Shown: positions 34,549-43,920, counted from the first letter of the stretch. The stretch: 64,000 nucleotides of DNA from Desulfallas thermosapovorans DSM 6562 (GCF_008124625.1 NZ_VNHM01000006.1:62001-126000); one strand, 5' to 3'. Notes: generated by a model not told the origin, from the letters alone. Program-made: numbers and translations.

Positions 34549-35787
34549 TTATTTCTGGGGACCAGGGATGTCTTCATAAGCACCCTTTTTGATCTCCACT
34601 TTTTCTGCAGTTTTGTAGTACTCGCGAAGAATTTCCATAACTTCGGGGCGGCCGAATTCTTTGGGAATCTCTTCGCCATCCTGCATCATGCGGCGGAACT
34701 TGGTACCACTGACCACGCAGCGATCTTCCGGGCCATGCGGGCAGGTACGCTGGCTGGCCATGCTCTGGCATTTGTAACAATAGAATGTCCAGGCAATCAG
34801 CATGGGCTTAAGTTCCAGGGCTCCCTCCCAGAGGGTATCGAATATCTTCTGGGCATCGAACGGGCCGTAGTAGTCGCCCACACCGGCGTGGTCACGCCCC
34901 ACGATGAGGTACTTGCAACCCCAGTTTTGGCGGAAAACAGCATGCAGCAAAGCTTCACGGGGTCCGCCGTAACGCATTTCCATGGGGTAAACACCCAGAG
35001 CAATATTTTCCTGCGGGAAATACTTGTCAACCAAAACCTCATAACACTTGACACGTGTTTCACCGGGAATATCGCCAGGCTTTAATGCACCAACGATGGC
35101 ATGGATGAAGCAGCCATCCACCAGACCGCTTTCCAGGGCGAACTTGCAGAGATACTCGTGGGAGCGGTGCATGGGATTCCTGGTTTGGAAAGCAACAACA
35201 TTTGACCAGCCTTTTTCTTCAAACAGTTTGCGTGCTTCAGCGGGATACAGGTAGTATTTGGGATATTTTTGAGGATACACACCCTCGTTAAGTACTTTGA
35301 TGGGGCCACCCAGGTTAAATTCCCCTTGCTTCATAACGCTGGCTACCCCGGGGTGACCTTCGGCATCCAGAGTCTTAAAAACTTCACGACACTCGGCTTC
35401 TTTATCGTAGGTATAAATCTCTTCCACCAGCATGGTAGCATAGAGTTCACCGGAAGCCCTATCATAAAGAGCTACTTCCATACCTTCCTTGAGGCCAATG
35501 GCGTCTTTCTCTTCGGCGGTGATGGACAGAGTTACCGGCATGGGCCACATAGTCCCGTCAGTCAATTTGAGATCAAATACACAGCCGGTGTAGTCATCTT
35601 TTTTCATAAAGCCTTTTAAGGGTGTAAATGCACCGATACCAAGCATGAGGACATCGGAAGTCTCCCTTGAGCTCATATAAACCTTGGGCAGACCTTCCGC
35701 CCTTTTGATTTCAGCGGCTCTTTCGTCGCCATACAGTAACAAAGGCATTAATTTTCCTTCAGGGCCATGTGGTTTAGGTAGCGCCAT
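34549..35787 (-). CDS. sat: sulfate adenylyltransferase (ATP sulfurylase)
   Basis: The 412-aa enzyme activates sulfate with ATP to APS, the first step of sulfate reduction. The active-site motifs QTRNPMHRSHE (HxxH) near residue 193, the GYPMEMRYGGPREAL-like block (here GVYPMEMRYGGPREALLHAV) and VGRDHAGVGDYYGPF are intact. A zinc-type cysteine group (CYKCQSMASQRTCPHG) follows as in the homo-oligomeric bacterial/archaeal type. It starts at ATG 35787 behind AGGAGGGGG. It is first of the sat-aprBA-qmoAB-hdrCB series. Confidence 0.97.
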   Translation of the reverse strand: MALPKPHGPEGKLMPLLLYGDERAAEIKRAEGLPKVYMSSRETSDVLMLGIGAFTPLKGFMKKDDYTGCVFDLKLTDGTMWPMPVTLSITAEEKDAIGLKEGMEVALYDRASGELYATMLVEEIYTYDKEAECREVFKTLDAEGHPGVASVMKQGEFNLGGPIKVLNEGVYPQKYPKYYLYPAEARKLFEEKGWSNVVAFQTRNPMHRSHEYLCKFALESGLVDGCFIHAIVGALKPGDIPGETRVKCYEVLVDKYFPQENIALGVYPMEMRYGGPREALLHAVFRQNWGCKYLIVGRDHAGVGDYYGPFDAQKIFDTLWEGALELKPMLIAWTFYCYKCQSMASQRTCPHGPEDRCVVSGTKFRRMMQDGEEIPKEFGRPEVMEILREYYKTAEKVEIKKGAYEDIPGPQK

Positions 35788-36246
35788 AAATGATTCCCCC
35801 TCCTATTTTTTTTATTTTGCAATCAAGGAGCAAAATGCTCCCTTTGAAAACCCAATCTCCCCAGATACTAAATATAGATTTTTAATCTCTTCCCCAATTA
35901 CATATACACAGCACCCCACACGGCCCTACGCGGGCAACTGTCAGCTAGTTGTCATGGTAATGTCGCTCATTTGCTATCCGGGTATGCTGCATACCGTTTA
36001 AAATACACTGGGTTATATTAATGAAATTAGACACAAGGTGCGGATATTCCTTCTTTCGTTACCGAGAAAATAAAAAATATTTAAGAAAGGTAATGCTGGT
36101 TTTACTATTGTGAAGATGTGCACAAAAATGCACCCCAAAAAACCCCGTCCTTATGATATGTTGAATATAACATGAATCACAGTCTTTGACAAGCTTTATA
36201 AAGCCCTTCACTACGACATAAGAACTGTAAAACCCCTTGTTGCATG
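35788..36246 (-). other. sat upstream region
   Basis: This gene-free region of about 460 bp is the likely control region for sat. It contains the palindrome at 35981-35995 and a small GGAGCA...TGCTCC hairpin at 35825-35839, about 40 bp before the start. I could not identify a convincing -35/-10 pair. A 69-codon frame at its right end overlaps the YkgJ terminator and is rejected. Confidence 0.45.
35981..35995. promoter_or_regulatory. perfect palindrome upstream of sat, candidate operator
   Basis: GGTATGC-T-GCATACC is a perfect inverted repeat with 7-bp arms about 195 bp upstream of the sat start. Its form and size fit a site for a dimeric regulator. No cognate regulator is visible next to it. 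Confidence 0.4.
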
Positions 36247-36294
36247 GAAAAATACAGGAACACACCATTAAAATGATGTGTTCCTGTATTTTTC
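36247..36294 (-). terminator. 18-bp-stem terminator overlapping the YkgJ gene's stop
   Basis: GAAAAATACAGGAACACA (36247-36264) pairs perfectly over 18 bp with TGTGTTCCTGTATTTTTC (36277-36294). One arm encodes the last residues of the YkgJ-type protein. On the minus strand the stem ends in a T-rich segment. Confidence 0.75.
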
Positions 36295-37011
36295 TATATA
36301 ACCTTCCAGCAATTCACTGCGGCCTTCGGCCAGGAATTCTTTCATCACCCTGGGACGCCTGAACCTTGCCCCTTCGCTGACGATACTGGCAACCAGGTGA
36401 TTTACATAAGGCACAAATGTATACTGGCTTTCCACCACAGGCATAGGCACAAAGAACAATTCCAACTGCCCGAGATCCGAGGTTAAAAGATGAATCAATT
36501 CCGAAGGAGTTTTATTGGCCCCATTGACCGCCTTTACCTTATCACAACCGGGCAACTCATATTCCACTATTTCCCTGGGCAGTTCAATATCATGTTCCGA
36601 TCTGTATTTCTCAACTAGTTTTTCCATATTGCGGCGCACCATATCCTGCGTCTCATTCCCTTTGCCCATCAAACCGTAAGTCCGGCACGTAAAGGGTCGG
36701 GCTTCATAAACTTGACAGTTATTGTGCTCATCCAGGAAGGGGCAGCGCTGGTTGATATCCACCAATTCCAAAAAATAATACCTGACTGCGCCGGCTATAA
36801 ACCCGGGCCACCTTTCAGGGAAGTTCTTATTGACAAAGCGAAACATATTTAAATACTCTACTATATATGCCGGGGGCGGCACGGTACAGCAAGTTCCACA
36901 GCGCCCGCATACGGTATCAGGCAATTGATCATATATTTCATCCAACTTATCAAACAACTTGTTTTCCTCGGCCTGGCTGATAGCCGGCAACAGTTTGACC
37001 AACGGCAACAT
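36268..37011 (-). CDS. YkgJ-family cysteine cluster protein
   Basis: The protein is 247 aa from ATG 37011, which has AGGAGGA upstream; a GTG at 37110 would add 33 residues of AT-rich, unconvincing sequence. It contains the CxxCGxCC-type metal motif CGRCGTCC and the second group CPFLDEHNNCQVYEARPFTCRTYG, typical of the putative zinc/iron-chelating YkgJ family. Family members may bind or handle metals, but no reaction is proven. The stop codon lies in a terminator. Confidence 0.85.
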   Translation of the reverse strand: MLPLVKLLPAISQAEENKLFDKLDEIYDQLPDTVCGRCGTCCTVPPPAYIVEYLNMFRFVNKNFPERWPGFIAGAVRYYFLELVDINQRCPFLDEHNNCQVYEARPFTCRTYGLMGKGNETQDMVRRNMEKLVEKYRSEHDIELPREIVEYELPGCDKVKAVNGANKTPSELIHLLTSDLGQLELFFVPMPVVESQYTFVPYVNHLVASIVSEGARFRRPRVMKEFLAEGRSELLEGYIEKYRNTSF

Positions 37012-37157
37012 TAAAGCACCAACTCCTCCTAAATTTAATCTTGAGTCGTTACCACAACCAACCTTATAATAAATTAAATCGGGATTAAATACAAAATTAT
37101 TTTTTTCCACAACGCATTAATAAACTAATAGATAATGGTCAAAGGTGTGCCGCAAAG

Positions 37158-37367
37158 ATGATATTGGTAAGCTTTATTTTTATTTTAACAGGTATTTGCT
37201 TCATAGTTGCCGGGATACTGCTGCTGACCCTGCATATCGCCGGAACAGGCAATTGGCCCGGATTCCTCCCTGCAAACTGGGATAACCGGGCCAAGAAATT
37301 TATCATCATAACCGGTGCAGGCTTTTTATTGACCTTAACTGGCGTGCTGGCCGGTTATGGAATTTAG
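37158..37367 (+). CDS. small two-helix membrane protein
   Basis: The 69-aa protein has two hydrophobic helices (VSFIFILTGICFIVAGILLL and IIITGAGFLLTLTGVLAGYG) joined by a loop NWPGFLPANWDNRAKK. It starts at ATG 37158 behind AAAGGTG, is divergent from the YkgJ gene and ends one base before the stop of the convergent NifX-like gene. No family was recognised. The clear topology supports a real gene. Confidence 0.6.
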   Translation: MILVSFIFILTGICFIVAGILLLTLHIAGTGNWPGFLPANWDNRAKKFIIITGAGFLLTLTGVLAGYGI

Positions 37368-37368
37368 A

Positions 37369-37740
37369 TTAATGACTGCAGCCGTGGCCGTGCTCACCGT
37401 GGTGATGACTACAGCAGGCCTCCGATCCGGTGGGCAGCTGCCCCCGGGCAAATTTGATCACCACTTCATCAATTTTACCACTGACTCCGGTAACCACCTG
37501 CATACCGTTGGCCTTCAAGGGCTCAAGGGCGCGGGCACCGATTCCGCCCACTATCACTGTATCCACCTGCTCACCCTTTAATAAACCGGCCAACCCCTCA
37601 TGATTATGCTGTAATTGCTCAGCCGAAACAATTCTTTTGTTGGCAATTTGGCCTTCATCCAATTCAACAATGATAAATTCTTTGCTCCTGCCGAAATGCT
37701 GGTTAATATAACCGTACTCATGGGGTAAAGCAATTTTCAT
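37369..37740 (-). CDS. NifX/NifB-type dinitrogenase iron-molybdenum cofactor-binding domain protein
   Basis: The 123-aa protein matches the small RNase H-like Fe-Mo cofactor-binding family (MKIALPHEYGYINQHFGRSK, then TVIVGGIGARALEPLKANG). Non-diazotrophs often carry such proteins with unknown metal-cluster roles. The C-terminus ends in a Cys/His tail (CCSHHHGEHGHGCSH) suited to metal binding. The start ATG 37740 has GGAGGTG upstream. Confidence 0.88.
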   Translation of the reverse strand: MKIALPHEYGYINQHFGRSKEFIIVELDEGQIANKRIVSAEQLQHNHEGLAGLLKGEQVDTVIVGGIGARALEPLKANGMQVVTGVSGKIDEVVIKFARGQLPTGSEACCSHHHGEHGHGCSH

Positions 37741-37901
37741 TTAGCGCACCTCCAATGCTACCATTATTTGTTATCTAATTGAATCAATCCCACAACACTT
37801 GCTGTAGTTTCCCAGCGCTTAGTAAATCACCTGTTTATTTCGAAAAATTACCCAATTTAGATTGTAATTAATTATGAACATAATGTCAATATAAACAGCA
37901 T

Positions 37902-37928
37902 AAAAAAATCCCGCCTTTAATCGGCGGG
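37902..37928 (-). terminator. terminator after dsrC
   Basis: On the minus strand CCCGCC (37928-37923) pairs with GGCGGG (37915-37910), followed by a T-run (plus A-run 37902-37908). It lies 13 bp after the dsrC stop. Confidence 0.8.
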
Positions 37929-37940
37929 TTGGTTTTTTAT

Positions 37941-38258
37941 TTATACACAACCGGTTGGCTTGGGCAGACCAGCCAATTTGCATGCGCCTTTGGCCGGGCC
38001 GGACGGGAAAAGTTCATAAATCTGTTTCAGGCTGTAACCGGTTTGTTTGCACATTTTTCTTACCATCGGGGCAACCTGGAATTGCTTGTAATAATCACGC
38101 AAGTAATGAATTACTTTCCAGTGGTCATCGGTGAGTTCCTTAATGCCTTCGCCTTCGGCAAAAGCTATCGCTACGCCTTCGGTCCACTCGTCAGGGTTAA
38201 GAACAAAACCGTCCTCATCCAGTTCAATTTGCTTTCCATCCACTTCAAGAAAAGCCAT
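37941..38258 (-). CDS. dsrC: DsrC, sulfur-carrier protein of dissimilatory sulfite reduction
   Basis: The 105-aa protein carries both redox cysteines on its flexible C-terminal arm, GACKLAGLPKPTGCV. They form the DsrC trisulfide intermediate that is later reduced to sulfide, which separates true DsrC from TusE-type tRNA-thiolation homologues. The segment TDDHWKVIHYLRDYY near residue 45 is also typical. It stands alone with its own terminator; dsrAB is not in this window. It starts at ATG 38258 behind GGAGG. Confidence 0.96.
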   Translation of the reverse strand: MAFLEVDGKQIELDEDGFVLNPDEWTEGVAIAFAEGEGIKELTDDHWKVIHYLRDYYKQFQVAPMVRKMCKQTGYSLKQIYELFPSGPAKGACKLAGLPKPTGCV

Positions 38259-38576
38259 TAATCTTACACCTCCAAAAATATTGTTAAAATGATTTTCTCA
38301 TTTTTCCCCTAAAAAAAATTCTCTTATTTATCTATATCTATTTTTAGGGCGAAAAGCTTTTTCTACTAAGCATTATATTATCATTCCGTACCAAGGAGTG
38401 CAACAGGTTCATCAGGCAAAAGAGTATCCATTTTCACCGGTACATCTTTGATTAACCGCAACAAGCAAATATGTTCGCCTGCTTGATATTCCCTGATACA
38501 GAGTTGATAAACAAGCTTATCCTACCTCTATGATTTATACGACATGCAATTTTAAAATCCTGCTTTTTTAAAAAGT
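38259..38576. other. gap between dsrC and the Na/Pi-PhoU gene
   Basis: The gap is AT-rich with no ORF or strong hairpin. It must contain the dsrC promoter, but I could not pick out a convincing -35/-10 pair. Confidence 0.4.
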
Positions 38577-40331
38577 TTAATTTATTTTTCTTTCCACATC
38601 CTCACCTGAGGCTATCCTTTTGCTGGCCATTTTCACTTCCAATCGCTCTACGGCCCCCATTTGTCCCAGCACGTATTCCGCTATATTAACGGAATGGTCA
38701 CCGACTCTTTCCATGTTACTGAGCAGATCCAAAAACACCGAACCCTCGGTTCCGGTACAAATACCTTCGTTTAAACGCATGATGTGACCTTCCCGGAATT
38801 CTTTTTCCAGGTTATCTATAACAACATCATTTTTTATTACCTGCCTGGCCAGGGAGCGATCACTGGTTTGCAAAGCTTTTAAGGCAGCGTCCAGTGTTTC
38901 CCCGGTCAACCTGGCCATGGAACGCACGCTGGCCATGGCTTCATCCGAAAATTTTATTTTATGCTCCACACTGTAAACCGCCAGTTCCACTATATTGTCC
39001 GCATGGTCACCAATCCTCTCCAGGTCATTGATTGCCTGCAATAAAGTTTGGGCGTAATTGGACTGGTCCTCGTTCATTTTTTTACTGGAGGATAGTTTTA
39101 CCAGGTAATCGGTAATATTGGTATCAAGCCGGTTGATCAGTTCCTCTTTCTGTTCCAAATACAGGGGATTCAGTTCCTTGCTCTTGGGGTTCATGAAAAA
39201 CTGCACTGACTCTTTGAAAAATTCACTGGCGTACTGCCCCATGCGCAGTGTTTCCCTGGCAGCTTGTCCTAATGCCACCGCCGGGTTGGCCAGCAATCGG
39301 GGCTCCAAATAGCGCGGTTTAATATCGAACTGGGCATCCGCACCGGGTACAAGTTTGGTGACGGCCCAGGCCAGGTAGGATACGAAAGGTAATTGAATAA
39401 ACGTGTTGGTTATGTTAAACATGCCGTGGGTCTGGGCAATCTGCATGCGAATATTAATAGTCTCCCAGGTACCCTCAAAGCCCGGAAAAAGCACAAAAAA
39501 ATAATTTGTAGCCAAACGAACGTACTCGGGGAATATGCCCAGCAAGAAAAGGGGCAAAAACAGGGCGGTACCGCTCAAATTAAACAAGGTATGGGTAAGT
39601 GCCGCCCGCCGGGCCGCAATGGTGGTACCGATGGAGGCCAGCAAGGCGGTGACTGTGGTACCGATATTATCGCCAAATAAAATAGGTACCGCCTGGTAGT
39701 AGGTGACAGCTCCCTGGTCGGCCAATTCCTGCAGTACACCGATGGTGGCACTGCTGCTTTGCACGATAAAAGTGAACGCCGTACCGATGGCTACCCCCAA
39801 AAGCGGGTTATTTTCTACACTAATCATTAAATCAAGAAAAACCGGCCAATCCCTTAAAGGTTTAAGGCCGTCGCCCATCACACTCATACCGTAAAACAAC
39901 ATGCCAAAGCCAAATATTACCTGCCCCATATTGGCAATTTTTTTATTTTTAACAAAGAAAAGTATGATAACTCCAATGGCAATTATAGGCAAGGAGTAGT
40001 GTTCCAATTTAAAACCAATTAAATAGGCGGTCATGGTAGTGCCGATGTTGGCCCCCATGATTACGCCAATGGCCTGCCGTAATGTGAGTAGCCCGGCATT
40101 AACCAGACCCACCGTTAAAACCGTGGTACCGCTGCTGCTTTGAATCAGGGCGGTGACCAGCGTCCCGGTGATAACGCCACGCAGCGGTGTTTTGGTTCCC
40201 TTTTCCAAAAACTCCCGCATACGTTCGCCGGCCACGCTCTGCAATCCTTCGGACATATATTTGATGCCAAACAAAAAAATACCCAGGCCGCCCAGCGCAT
40301 AAAATAATACATCTTGGACCGAAAAAGGCAT
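38577..40331 (-). CDS. Na/Pi cotransporter with C-terminal PhoU-like domain
   Basis: The 584-aa protein has a membrane domain with two QSS repeats (IQSSSGTTVLTVGLVNAG and VQSSSATIGVLQELADQG) and GANIGTT/GDNIGTT motifs. A helical PhoU-like domain follows (about residues 350-560, with INDLERIGDHADNIVELA and SNMERVGDHSVNIAEY). It likely moves phosphate or another anion with sodium and is tuned by its PhoU tail. The start ATG 40331 has GGGGGG upstream; the frame extends 16 codons further without support. Confidence 0.9.
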   Translation of the reverse strand: MPFSVQDVLFYALGGLGIFLFGIKYMSEGLQSVAGERMREFLEKGTKTPLRGVITGTLVTALIQSSSGTTVLTVGLVNAGLLTLRQAIGVIMGANIGTTMTAYLIGFKLEHYSLPIIAIGVIILFFVKNKKIANMGQVIFGFGMLFYGMSVMGDGLKPLRDWPVFLDLMISVENNPLLGVAIGTAFTFIVQSSSATIGVLQELADQGAVTYYQAVPILFGDNIGTTVTALLASIGTTIAARRAALTHTLFNLSGTALFLPLFLLGIFPEYVRLATNYFFVLFPGFEGTWETINIRMQIAQTHGMFNITNTFIQLPFVSYLAWAVTKLVPGADAQFDIKPRYLEPRLLANPAVALGQAARETLRMGQYASEFFKESVQFFMNPKSKELNPLYLEQKEELINRLDTNITDYLVKLSSSKKMNEDQSNYAQTLLQAINDLERIGDHADNIVELAVYSVEHKIKFSDEAMASVRSMARLTGETLDAALKALQTSDRSLARQVIKNDVVIDNLEKEFREGHIMRLNEGICTGTEGSVFLDLLSNMERVGDHSVNIAEYVLGQMGAVERLEVKMASKRIASGEDVERKIN

Positions 40332-40480
40332 GACTTGTCCCCCCGCAGATATTATAAAAAGCCACGTCAATTCTACCAAATTACCGGTTATCTGCGCTTG
40401 CTTTTACATTTTTTTTACAACAAATTTAAAATTTATTTGCAAGCTTAACATTTTTTTAACGTACATTTAATAGTGGCAAT

Positions 40481-41191
40481 TTAACGGGCGAAGACATGCC
40501 GGCCTATTTGCGCCACCTGCCGGCGCTGCCAAACCCATGGATTAACCGGTTTGGCCGGGTTCCAGAAGTACAGGGCATCGCCGGTGGGATCCTGCCCCAA
40601 CAAGGCGTCCCGGGCGGCCCGGCGCGAATCAGCCGTGATCCCCCGCCCGAATTGCCCGTTGGCCACCGACTCAAAGGCCCCCGGTTGGAATATTACTCCC
40701 CCTAAAGTATTGGGAAACTGGGCACTTTCCACCCGGTTTATAATCACCGCCCCCACGGCAACTTTACCCAGATAGGACTCACCGGCGGCTTCACTTTCTA
40801 TAATGGCCGACAGTAAATAAATATCCTCTTGAGATATTTTTTCCTCTGGCACAACCCTGAATAACAATGCACGGGTTTCATTATCCACCACACCCCGGGC
40901 GGTGGTTTTATGCTTTTTTTGAAAATCGCGTACCGCTTGAACGGTATCCCAGCTAAAATAACCCGTCACCGGCCCGCCGTATAAATCAAACTGTTTTAGT
41001 TTTCGCTGTACCCGGGCCACATCAGCACCCCGGTCCCCCCAAAACAACTCCCGTTGCTCACCGGCCTGTAAATCCCGGGCGGCCATAAGCAAAACCGCGA
41101 CAAATACCAAACCAGCTACGACCCGCAACGACCCGGGTTTTAAAAGCACGCATATCAACCCTGCAATACTGGTGCGCATACTTTTTTCCAC
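40481..41191 (-). CDS. SleB/CwlJ-type spore cortex-lytic cell wall hydrolase
   Basis: The 236-aa protein has a signal/anchor segment, a peptidoglycan-binding domain (GDRGADVARVQRKLKQFDLY through VRDFQKKHKTTARGVVDNET, residues about 52-108) and a C-terminal hydrolase domain. In the latter the catalytic Glu lies in SAIIESEAAGES and ALYFWNPAKP is a family block. Such enzymes break cortex peptidoglycan during germination. The order of domains matches SleB. A copy of the dispersed repeat lies 60 bp upstream. Confidence 0.9.
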   Translation of the reverse strand: MEKSMRTSIAGLICVLLKPGSLRVVAGLVFVAVLLMAARDLQAGEQRELFWGDRGADVARVQRKLKQFDLYGGPVTGYFSWDTVQAVRDFQKKHKTTARGVVDNETRALLFRVVPEEKISQEDIYLLSAIIESEAAGESYLGKVAVGAVIINRVESAQFPNTLGGVIFQPGAFESVANGQFGRGITADSRRAARDALLGQDPTGDALYFWNPAKPVNPWVWQRRQVAQIGRHVFAR

Positions 41192-41250
41192 CTCCGCACC
41201 ATGTAAATTATAGTATTATCCTTTTCACTTTCGTATCGTCTGATACCAAT

Positions 41251-41315
41251 CGGGGCTGCTCGAAAAGCCCGCGTGAGATCCCACGCCGGCCGGCTTTTGC
41301 GATATTTACGCGGCT
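41251..41315 (-). repeat. dispersed structured repeat, copy E (core only)
   Basis: Read on the minus strand it shows CGCAAAAGCCGGCCGG, then a short variable stretch, then CACGCGGGCTTTTCGAGCAG. This matches the core and tail of copies A and D. The terminal GCCGGGTGTTGA palindrome is missing. It lies between the divergent sleB-like and ABC-F genes. Confidence 0.55.
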
Positions 41316-41388
41316 ATTAAAAACAACTTTTCACTTGTTTATACCCGTACAGTTAAGGTAAACTTTATGGATACGGGAGTGATGTTGG

Positions 41389-43296
41389 ATGATCGTATTA
41401 CAGGCGTCACATATTCACAAATCCTTTGGCGACGCTAAAATACTTGACGATGTTACCCTGACCGTGAAGGAAGGGGAAAAAATAGGGCTGGTGGGGAGAA
41501 ACGGAGCGGGAAAAACCACGTTGCTCAAGATTCTTACCGGACAACTGCCCCCGGATGCCGGGGACATCATTTGCCCCAAAACTGTCACCCTGGGTTACCT
41601 GGCCCAGCAGGGCGGCCTGCAATCAAACCGCACGGTCTGGGAGGAAATGATGTCGGTTTTTGACCACCTCATAACCATGGAAGAAAAAATCAGCAAGCTG
41701 GAATTTGCCATGGGAAGGCCTGAAAATGCCGCCAACCCTGTTTTGCTGAAAAAGATTACCGAAGAATATACCGATATGCGGGAAAGTTTCGCCAGAAGTG
41801 GCGGCTATGAATACCAGGCCGCGGTTCGCGGGGTGCTGCACGGGCTACAATTTGGCGAGGAGTATTATCACATTGACGTGGACCGTTTAAGCGGCGGGGA
41901 AAAGACTCGCCTGGCCCTGGCCAAATTACTACTGGCCAAGCCCGCAGTACTTATATTGGATGAACCCACCAATTACCTGGACATGGAGACACTGGGGTGG
42001 TTGGAAAAATACCTGCAAACATACACCGGTGCTATTTTGACCGTTTCACACGACCGTTATTTTTTGGATACCCTGGCCGAGGCGATTTATGAATTGGAGT
42101 TTTCCCGCCTGAAGCGATATAATGGCAATTATTCCCGCTATCTTGTCTTAAAGGCCGGGGAATTGGAACAGCAGGCCAAACAATACCGTAAACAACAAGA
42201 GGAAATCACCCGGCTGCAGGAATTTGTCAGGCGCAACATTGCCCGGGCATCCACCACCGGGAGGGCTAAAAGCAAACAAAAGTTACTGGAAAAAATCAAG
42301 CCCCTGGATAAACCCCAAACAGACAACAAAAAAATCAATATTTCCATGGGCACCACCCGGTCCAGTGGTAAAGAGGTGCTGGCGGTAAGGGAATTGGACG
42401 TGGGCTACCGGGGCCGTGCGGTGGCTCGTAATATAACCTTTAGCATCCACCGCGGTGAGCGGGTGGCCCTGCTGGGACCCAACGGCACCGGCAAAACCAC
42501 GCTGCTCAAAACGGTGGCCGGCATGCTGCCCCCCTTATCGGGTTCAATAACAAAAGGGTACCATGTCAGCACGGGTTATTATGATCAGGAACAAAAGCAC
42601 CTGTCGGGCCACAAACAGGTAATCGAGGAATTATGGGACGAATACCCGCAATATGATGAGCAAACCGTTCGTTCAATTTTAGGTAATTTTTTATTCAGTG
42701 GAGAGGATGTTTTTAAAAATGTAGCCGACCTAAGCGGCGGCGAAAAGGCCAGGCTGGCCCTGGCCAAGCTGATGTGCCACAAGGCCAATTTCTTGCTGCT
42801 GGACGAACCAACCAGTCACCTGGATATACTGGGCAACGAAGCAATGGAGGAGGCCCTGCTGCAATATCCGGGCACTTTGCTGTTTGTTTCCCATGACCGC
42901 TACTTCATAAATAAAATAGCCACCCGGGTCATTGAGCTGACCCCGGACGGCGTTTTTAACTTTCCGGGTAACTTTGACGATTACCAAAATAAAAAGGCTG
43001 CCCGGGCCAAAGACAGGCAGCAGGAAAGCAAGCACGGCCAGGCCAGTGCTACCAAGCAAGATTACCTGCGGCGCAAGGAAAAACAACGGGAGGAACGCAA
43101 GGCACAACGCCGCACGGAGGAACTGGAAAATCTAATCACCGTTACCGAAACCGAAATATTTAGCCTGGAGCAGGAGCTTTATTTACCCGAGGTATATAAC
43201 GACCATGAAGTCTACCGGCTTAAAAACTCCGAATTGGAGAAACTTCGAGCCCGGTTGGAGAAGTACATGGAAGAGTGGGTGAAACTAACGGGTTAA
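41389..43296 (+). CDS. ABC-F family ATP-binding protein
   Basis: The 635-aa protein has two ABC ATPase domains and no membrane domain, the ABC-F layout of ribosome-associated factors. Walker A motifs are GRNGAGKTT and GPNGTGKTT; signatures are LSGGEKTRLALAK and LSGGEKARLALAK; Walker B motifs are LILDEPTNYLD and LLLDEPTSHLD. The inter-domain linker (P-site tRNA interaction motif region) and a charged C-terminal coiled coil are present. It may rescue stalled ribosomes or give antibiotic protection. The last 12 bp overlap the convergent HAD gene. Confidence 0.93.
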   Translation: MIVLQASHIHKSFGDAKILDDVTLTVKEGEKIGLVGRNGAGKTTLLKILTGQLPPDAGDIICPKTVTLGYLAQQGGLQSNRTVWEEMMSVFDHLITMEEKISKLEFAMGRPENAANPVLLKKITEEYTDMRESFARSGGYEYQAAVRGVLHGLQFGEEYYHIDVDRLSGGEKTRLALAKLLLAKPAVLILDEPTNYLDMETLGWLEKYLQTYTGAILTVSHDRYFLDTLAEAIYELEFSRLKRYNGNYSRYLVLKAGELEQQAKQYRKQQEEITRLQEFVRRNIARASTTGRAKSKQKLLEKIKPLDKPQTDNKKINISMGTTRSSGKEVLAVRELDVGYRGRAVARNITFSIHRGERVALLGPNGTGKTTLLKTVAGMLPPLSGSITKGYHVSTGYYDQEQKHLSGHKQVIEELWDEYPQYDEQTVRSILGNFLFSGEDVFKNVADLSGGEKARLALAKLMCHKANFLLLDEPTSHLDILGNEAMEEALLQYPGTLLFVSHDRYFINKIATRVIELTPDGVFNFPGNFDDYQNKKAARAKDRQQESKHGQASATKQDYLRRKEKQREERKAQRRTEELENLITVTETEIFSLEQELYLPEVYNDHEVYRLKNSELEKLRARLEKYMEEWVKLTG

Positions 43297-43920
43297 CAAT
43301 GCAACCAATTCAGACCATGTATCTACGATATAGTCCGGAGCACAGGCTTGCAATTCTTTCCGGGTAGCCATACCCCAGGAGACACCCACTGTAAGCACTC
43401 CGGCATTATGGCCCGATTCGATGTCGTAATAACTATCACCCACGAATACGGCCTGTTCCGGTTTGGCCCCCAATATATCCAAACCCCGCAGCACCGGTTC
43501 AGCGTGGGGTTTGGGCTTTTTTACATCCTCCAGGGTAACCAGGTGTTTAAAGTAACGGCCCAATCCCGTTACGGCGATCCCCCGTTCCGCCATTGGCCGG
43601 CGTTTGGAGGTCACCACCCCCAGGCCTTTGGCCAGCGGTGTTATTGCATCCAGCGTTTTCAAGGCCCCCGGGTATAATTTAATATACCGGTCATGTATCA
43701 ACAGTTGGTGGTTAACATAACTATCAAACAACTCCTGCCATCTTTCCCCACCAAACTGTTTGCAGGCATCGCGCAGGGGTAGCCCCACTGTTTTCATCAC
43801 CGCACCATCATCCCAGGGAATGTGCATTTGATTAAATACATGGTGGAAAGTAGCTTCAATCAGCGGCAGCGAATCCAGCAAAGTACCGTCAAGATCAAAC
43901 AATACATAGTCCCTTAACAT
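43285..43920 (-). CDS. HAD-superfamily hydrolase (PpaX/Gph-like)
   Basis: The 211-aa protein has the HAD motifs FDLDGTLLDS (I), VVTSKR (II), KPKPHAEPV with the conserved Lys (III) and VFVGDSYYDIESG (IV). The cap domain lies between motifs I and II as in phosphoglycolate phosphatases and PpaX pyrophosphatases. The exact phosphate ester is unknown. Its 3' end overlaps the ABC-F gene tail by 12 bp on the opposite strand. Confidence 0.9.
   Translation of the reverse strand: MLRDYVLFDLDGTLLDSLPLIEATFHHVFNQMHIPWDDGAVMKTVGLPLRDACKQFGGERWQELFDSYVNHQLLIHDRYIKLYPGALKTLDAITPLAKGLGVVTSKRRPMAERGIAVTGLGRYFKHLVTLEDVKKPKPHAEPVLRGLDILGAKPEQAVFVGDSYYDIESGHNAGVLTVGVSWGMATRKELQACAPDYIVDTWSELVALLTR

Noticed and set aside
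36059-36268. A 69-codon minus-strand frame upstream of sat
   Set aside because: Its start lies in the terminator of the YkgJ gene and it has no ribosome site.
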